NCBI GenBank assembly: GCA_003661465.1
Contig: QMWE01000017.1
Coordinates: forward strand, 1 to 13,674
Reading direction: 5' to 3'
Length of the DNA stretch: 13,674 bases
From: Hadesarchaea archaeon
Lineage (GTDB): Archaea > Hadarchaeota > Hadarchaeia > Hadarchaeales > Hadarchaeaceae
The notes below the pieces were generated by a model that was given only the letters and a program-made list of their open reading frames with translations, searched no databases and had not been told where the DNA came from. Of this stretch, positions 12,853 through 13,674 are shown piece after piece (the stretch's first letter is position 1; each line of letters begins with the position of its first letter). Position numbers and translations under genes: made by a program.

Positions 12853-13674
12853 ATGGAGCCAATGGGGGCACCTAGGTCAAAGCTCTACGCGCTTGAACCC
12901 CTCGTCAACAGAATGCCCGAGGTCTCCGTCCCTAAACGACACGTGACCTTTAAAGAAAAATTCATGTGGACAGGGATAGTCCTCATCCTCTTTTTCATCA
13001 TGACCCAAATTCCACTTTATGGCATTCCCTCTGGACAAGAGGTCTCGGATTTTTTTGGCCAGCTGAGGTTCGTACTTGCCAGCCACGCTGGAACCCTGAT
13101 GGAACTCGGGATCGGACCCATTGTAACCGCTGGCATCATCATGCAGCTGTTGGTTGGGAGTAAGCTAATAGGCTTGAACCTCACCGACCACAGAGATCGG
13201 GCGTTGTTCACAGGAGTGCAGAAAGTCCTGGCGATCGGAATGGGGATTTTTGAGGGCGCCATGTTCGTGTTAAGCGGAAGATATGGGGTCGGACTCGGAG
13301 ATCCTGCTGGGATCTTCATACTCATACAGCTTGCCCTCGGTGTGGTCATTGTGATATATCTGGATGAACTCGTCTCAAAATACGGATTCGGAAGCGGTGT
13401 GAGTCTCTTCATAGCCGGAGGCGTGGCGATGACCGTGTTCTGGCAGGCGCTGAATCCCTGGCAGGGAGCCATCCCCAATTTCGTGGGATCCATGCTGGCG
13501 GGAGAGAGAATCGGAGACGTGTTCTTCAGGCCCGGGCTTCCGAATATGATGGGAGTGGTGGCGACTCTGGTGGTGTTCCTGACAGTGGTCTACGCGGAGA
13601 GCATGAGGATAGAGATCCCACTCGCGTATGGCAGGTTCGGCGGGATAAGGGGAAGGTATCCCATCAGGTTCCTG
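12853..13674 (+). CDS. secY: Preprotein translocase subunit SecY (Sec61 alpha), 3' end outside window
   Basis: SecY is the channel that carries nascent secreted and membrane proteins across or into the cytoplasmic membrane, with SecE and SecG/Sec61beta. The frame is open to the window end, giving 274 residues of an expected 450-490. The start is cytosolic (PEVSVPKRHVTFKEKFMWTG, 22-41). Hydrophobic segments lie near 39-52, 86-103 (LGIGPIVTAGIIMQLLVGS, a SecY signature), 120-140, 153-170 (ending IYLDELVSKYGFGSG, typical), 182-198 and 232-249. The loop MRIEIPLAYGRFGG, ahead of transmembrane helix 7, is also typical. GGGTGA (12842-12847), shared with the L15 stop, is 5 bases before ATG 12853. The protein closely resembles Methanocaldococcus SecY as I remember it. 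Confidence 0.96.
   Translation, partial: MEPMGAPRSKLYALEPLVNRMPEVSVPKRHVTFKEKFMWTGIVLILFFIMTQIPLYGIPSGQEVSDFFGQLRFVLASHAGTLMELGIGPIVTAGIIMQLLVGSKLIGLNLTDHRDRALFTGVQKVLAIGMGIFEGAMFVLSGRYGVGLGDPAGIFILIQLALGVVIVIYLDELVSKYGFGSGVSLFIAGGVAMTVFWQALNPWQGAIPNFVGSMLAGERIGDVFFRPGLPNMMGVVATLVVFLTVVYAESMRIEIPLAYGRFGGIRGRYPIRFL

Noticed and set aside
1..13674. Search by eye for a defence system, CRISPR array, insertion sequence, tRNA or other novel system
   Set aside because: Every base except short junctions and the 73-base gap belongs to a recognised housekeeping gene on one strand; no repeats, transposase or RNA gene is seen.

Overview
The window is a stretch of archaeal chromosome carrying the S10/spc-type ribosomal protein superoperon. 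All genes lie on the + strand and are packed almost end to end. The content is purely archaeal/eukaryotic-type: S4e, L32e and L19e are present, the SUI1-type factor aIF1 and the RNase P subunit Rpp29 sit between L29 and S17, and SecY closes the cluster. Starts are preceded by Shine-Dalgarno (SD) sequences of the GGAGG/GGTGA type. A knotted RNA methyltransferase directly before L3 points to a euryarchaeal-type lineage. The sequence does not let me name the genus, and an uncultivated thermophilic lineage is only a guess.

Layout. Positions 1-420 hold the C-terminal third of the RNA ligase RtcB, cut by the window start. Positions 424-1272 hold a SPOUT-class (knotted) RNA methyltransferase of the DUF171/COG2106 family. 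From 1274 to 9253 come L3, L4, L23, L2, S19, L22, S3, L29, aIF1, Rpp29, S17, L14, L24, S4e, L5, S14 and S8. A 73-base gap (9254-9326) is the only sizeable non-coding stretch. From 9327 onward come L6, L32e, L19e, L18, S5, L30, L15 and the first 274 codons of SecY, cut by the window end.

The genes work together in one programme: making both ribosomal subunits, starting translation (aIF1), processing tRNA 5' ends (Rpp29) and tRNA splicing or RNA repair (RtcB), modifying RNA (the methyltransferase), and building the membrane channel that receives nascent secreted proteins (SecY). Junctions are short gaps or overlaps (ATGA, TGATG, and overlaps of 8, 14 and 35 bases), which suggests one long polycistronic message with translational coupling. 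A second promoter may lie before L6.

I found no mobile element, CRISPR array, tRNA, rRNA or unknown defence-like system. The window is a conserved housekeeping locus. The points most worth a second look are the S8-L6 gap, two unusual residues (Arg259 in the methyltransferase and Ser239 in L3), and the coupling of RtcB to the ribosomal operon.
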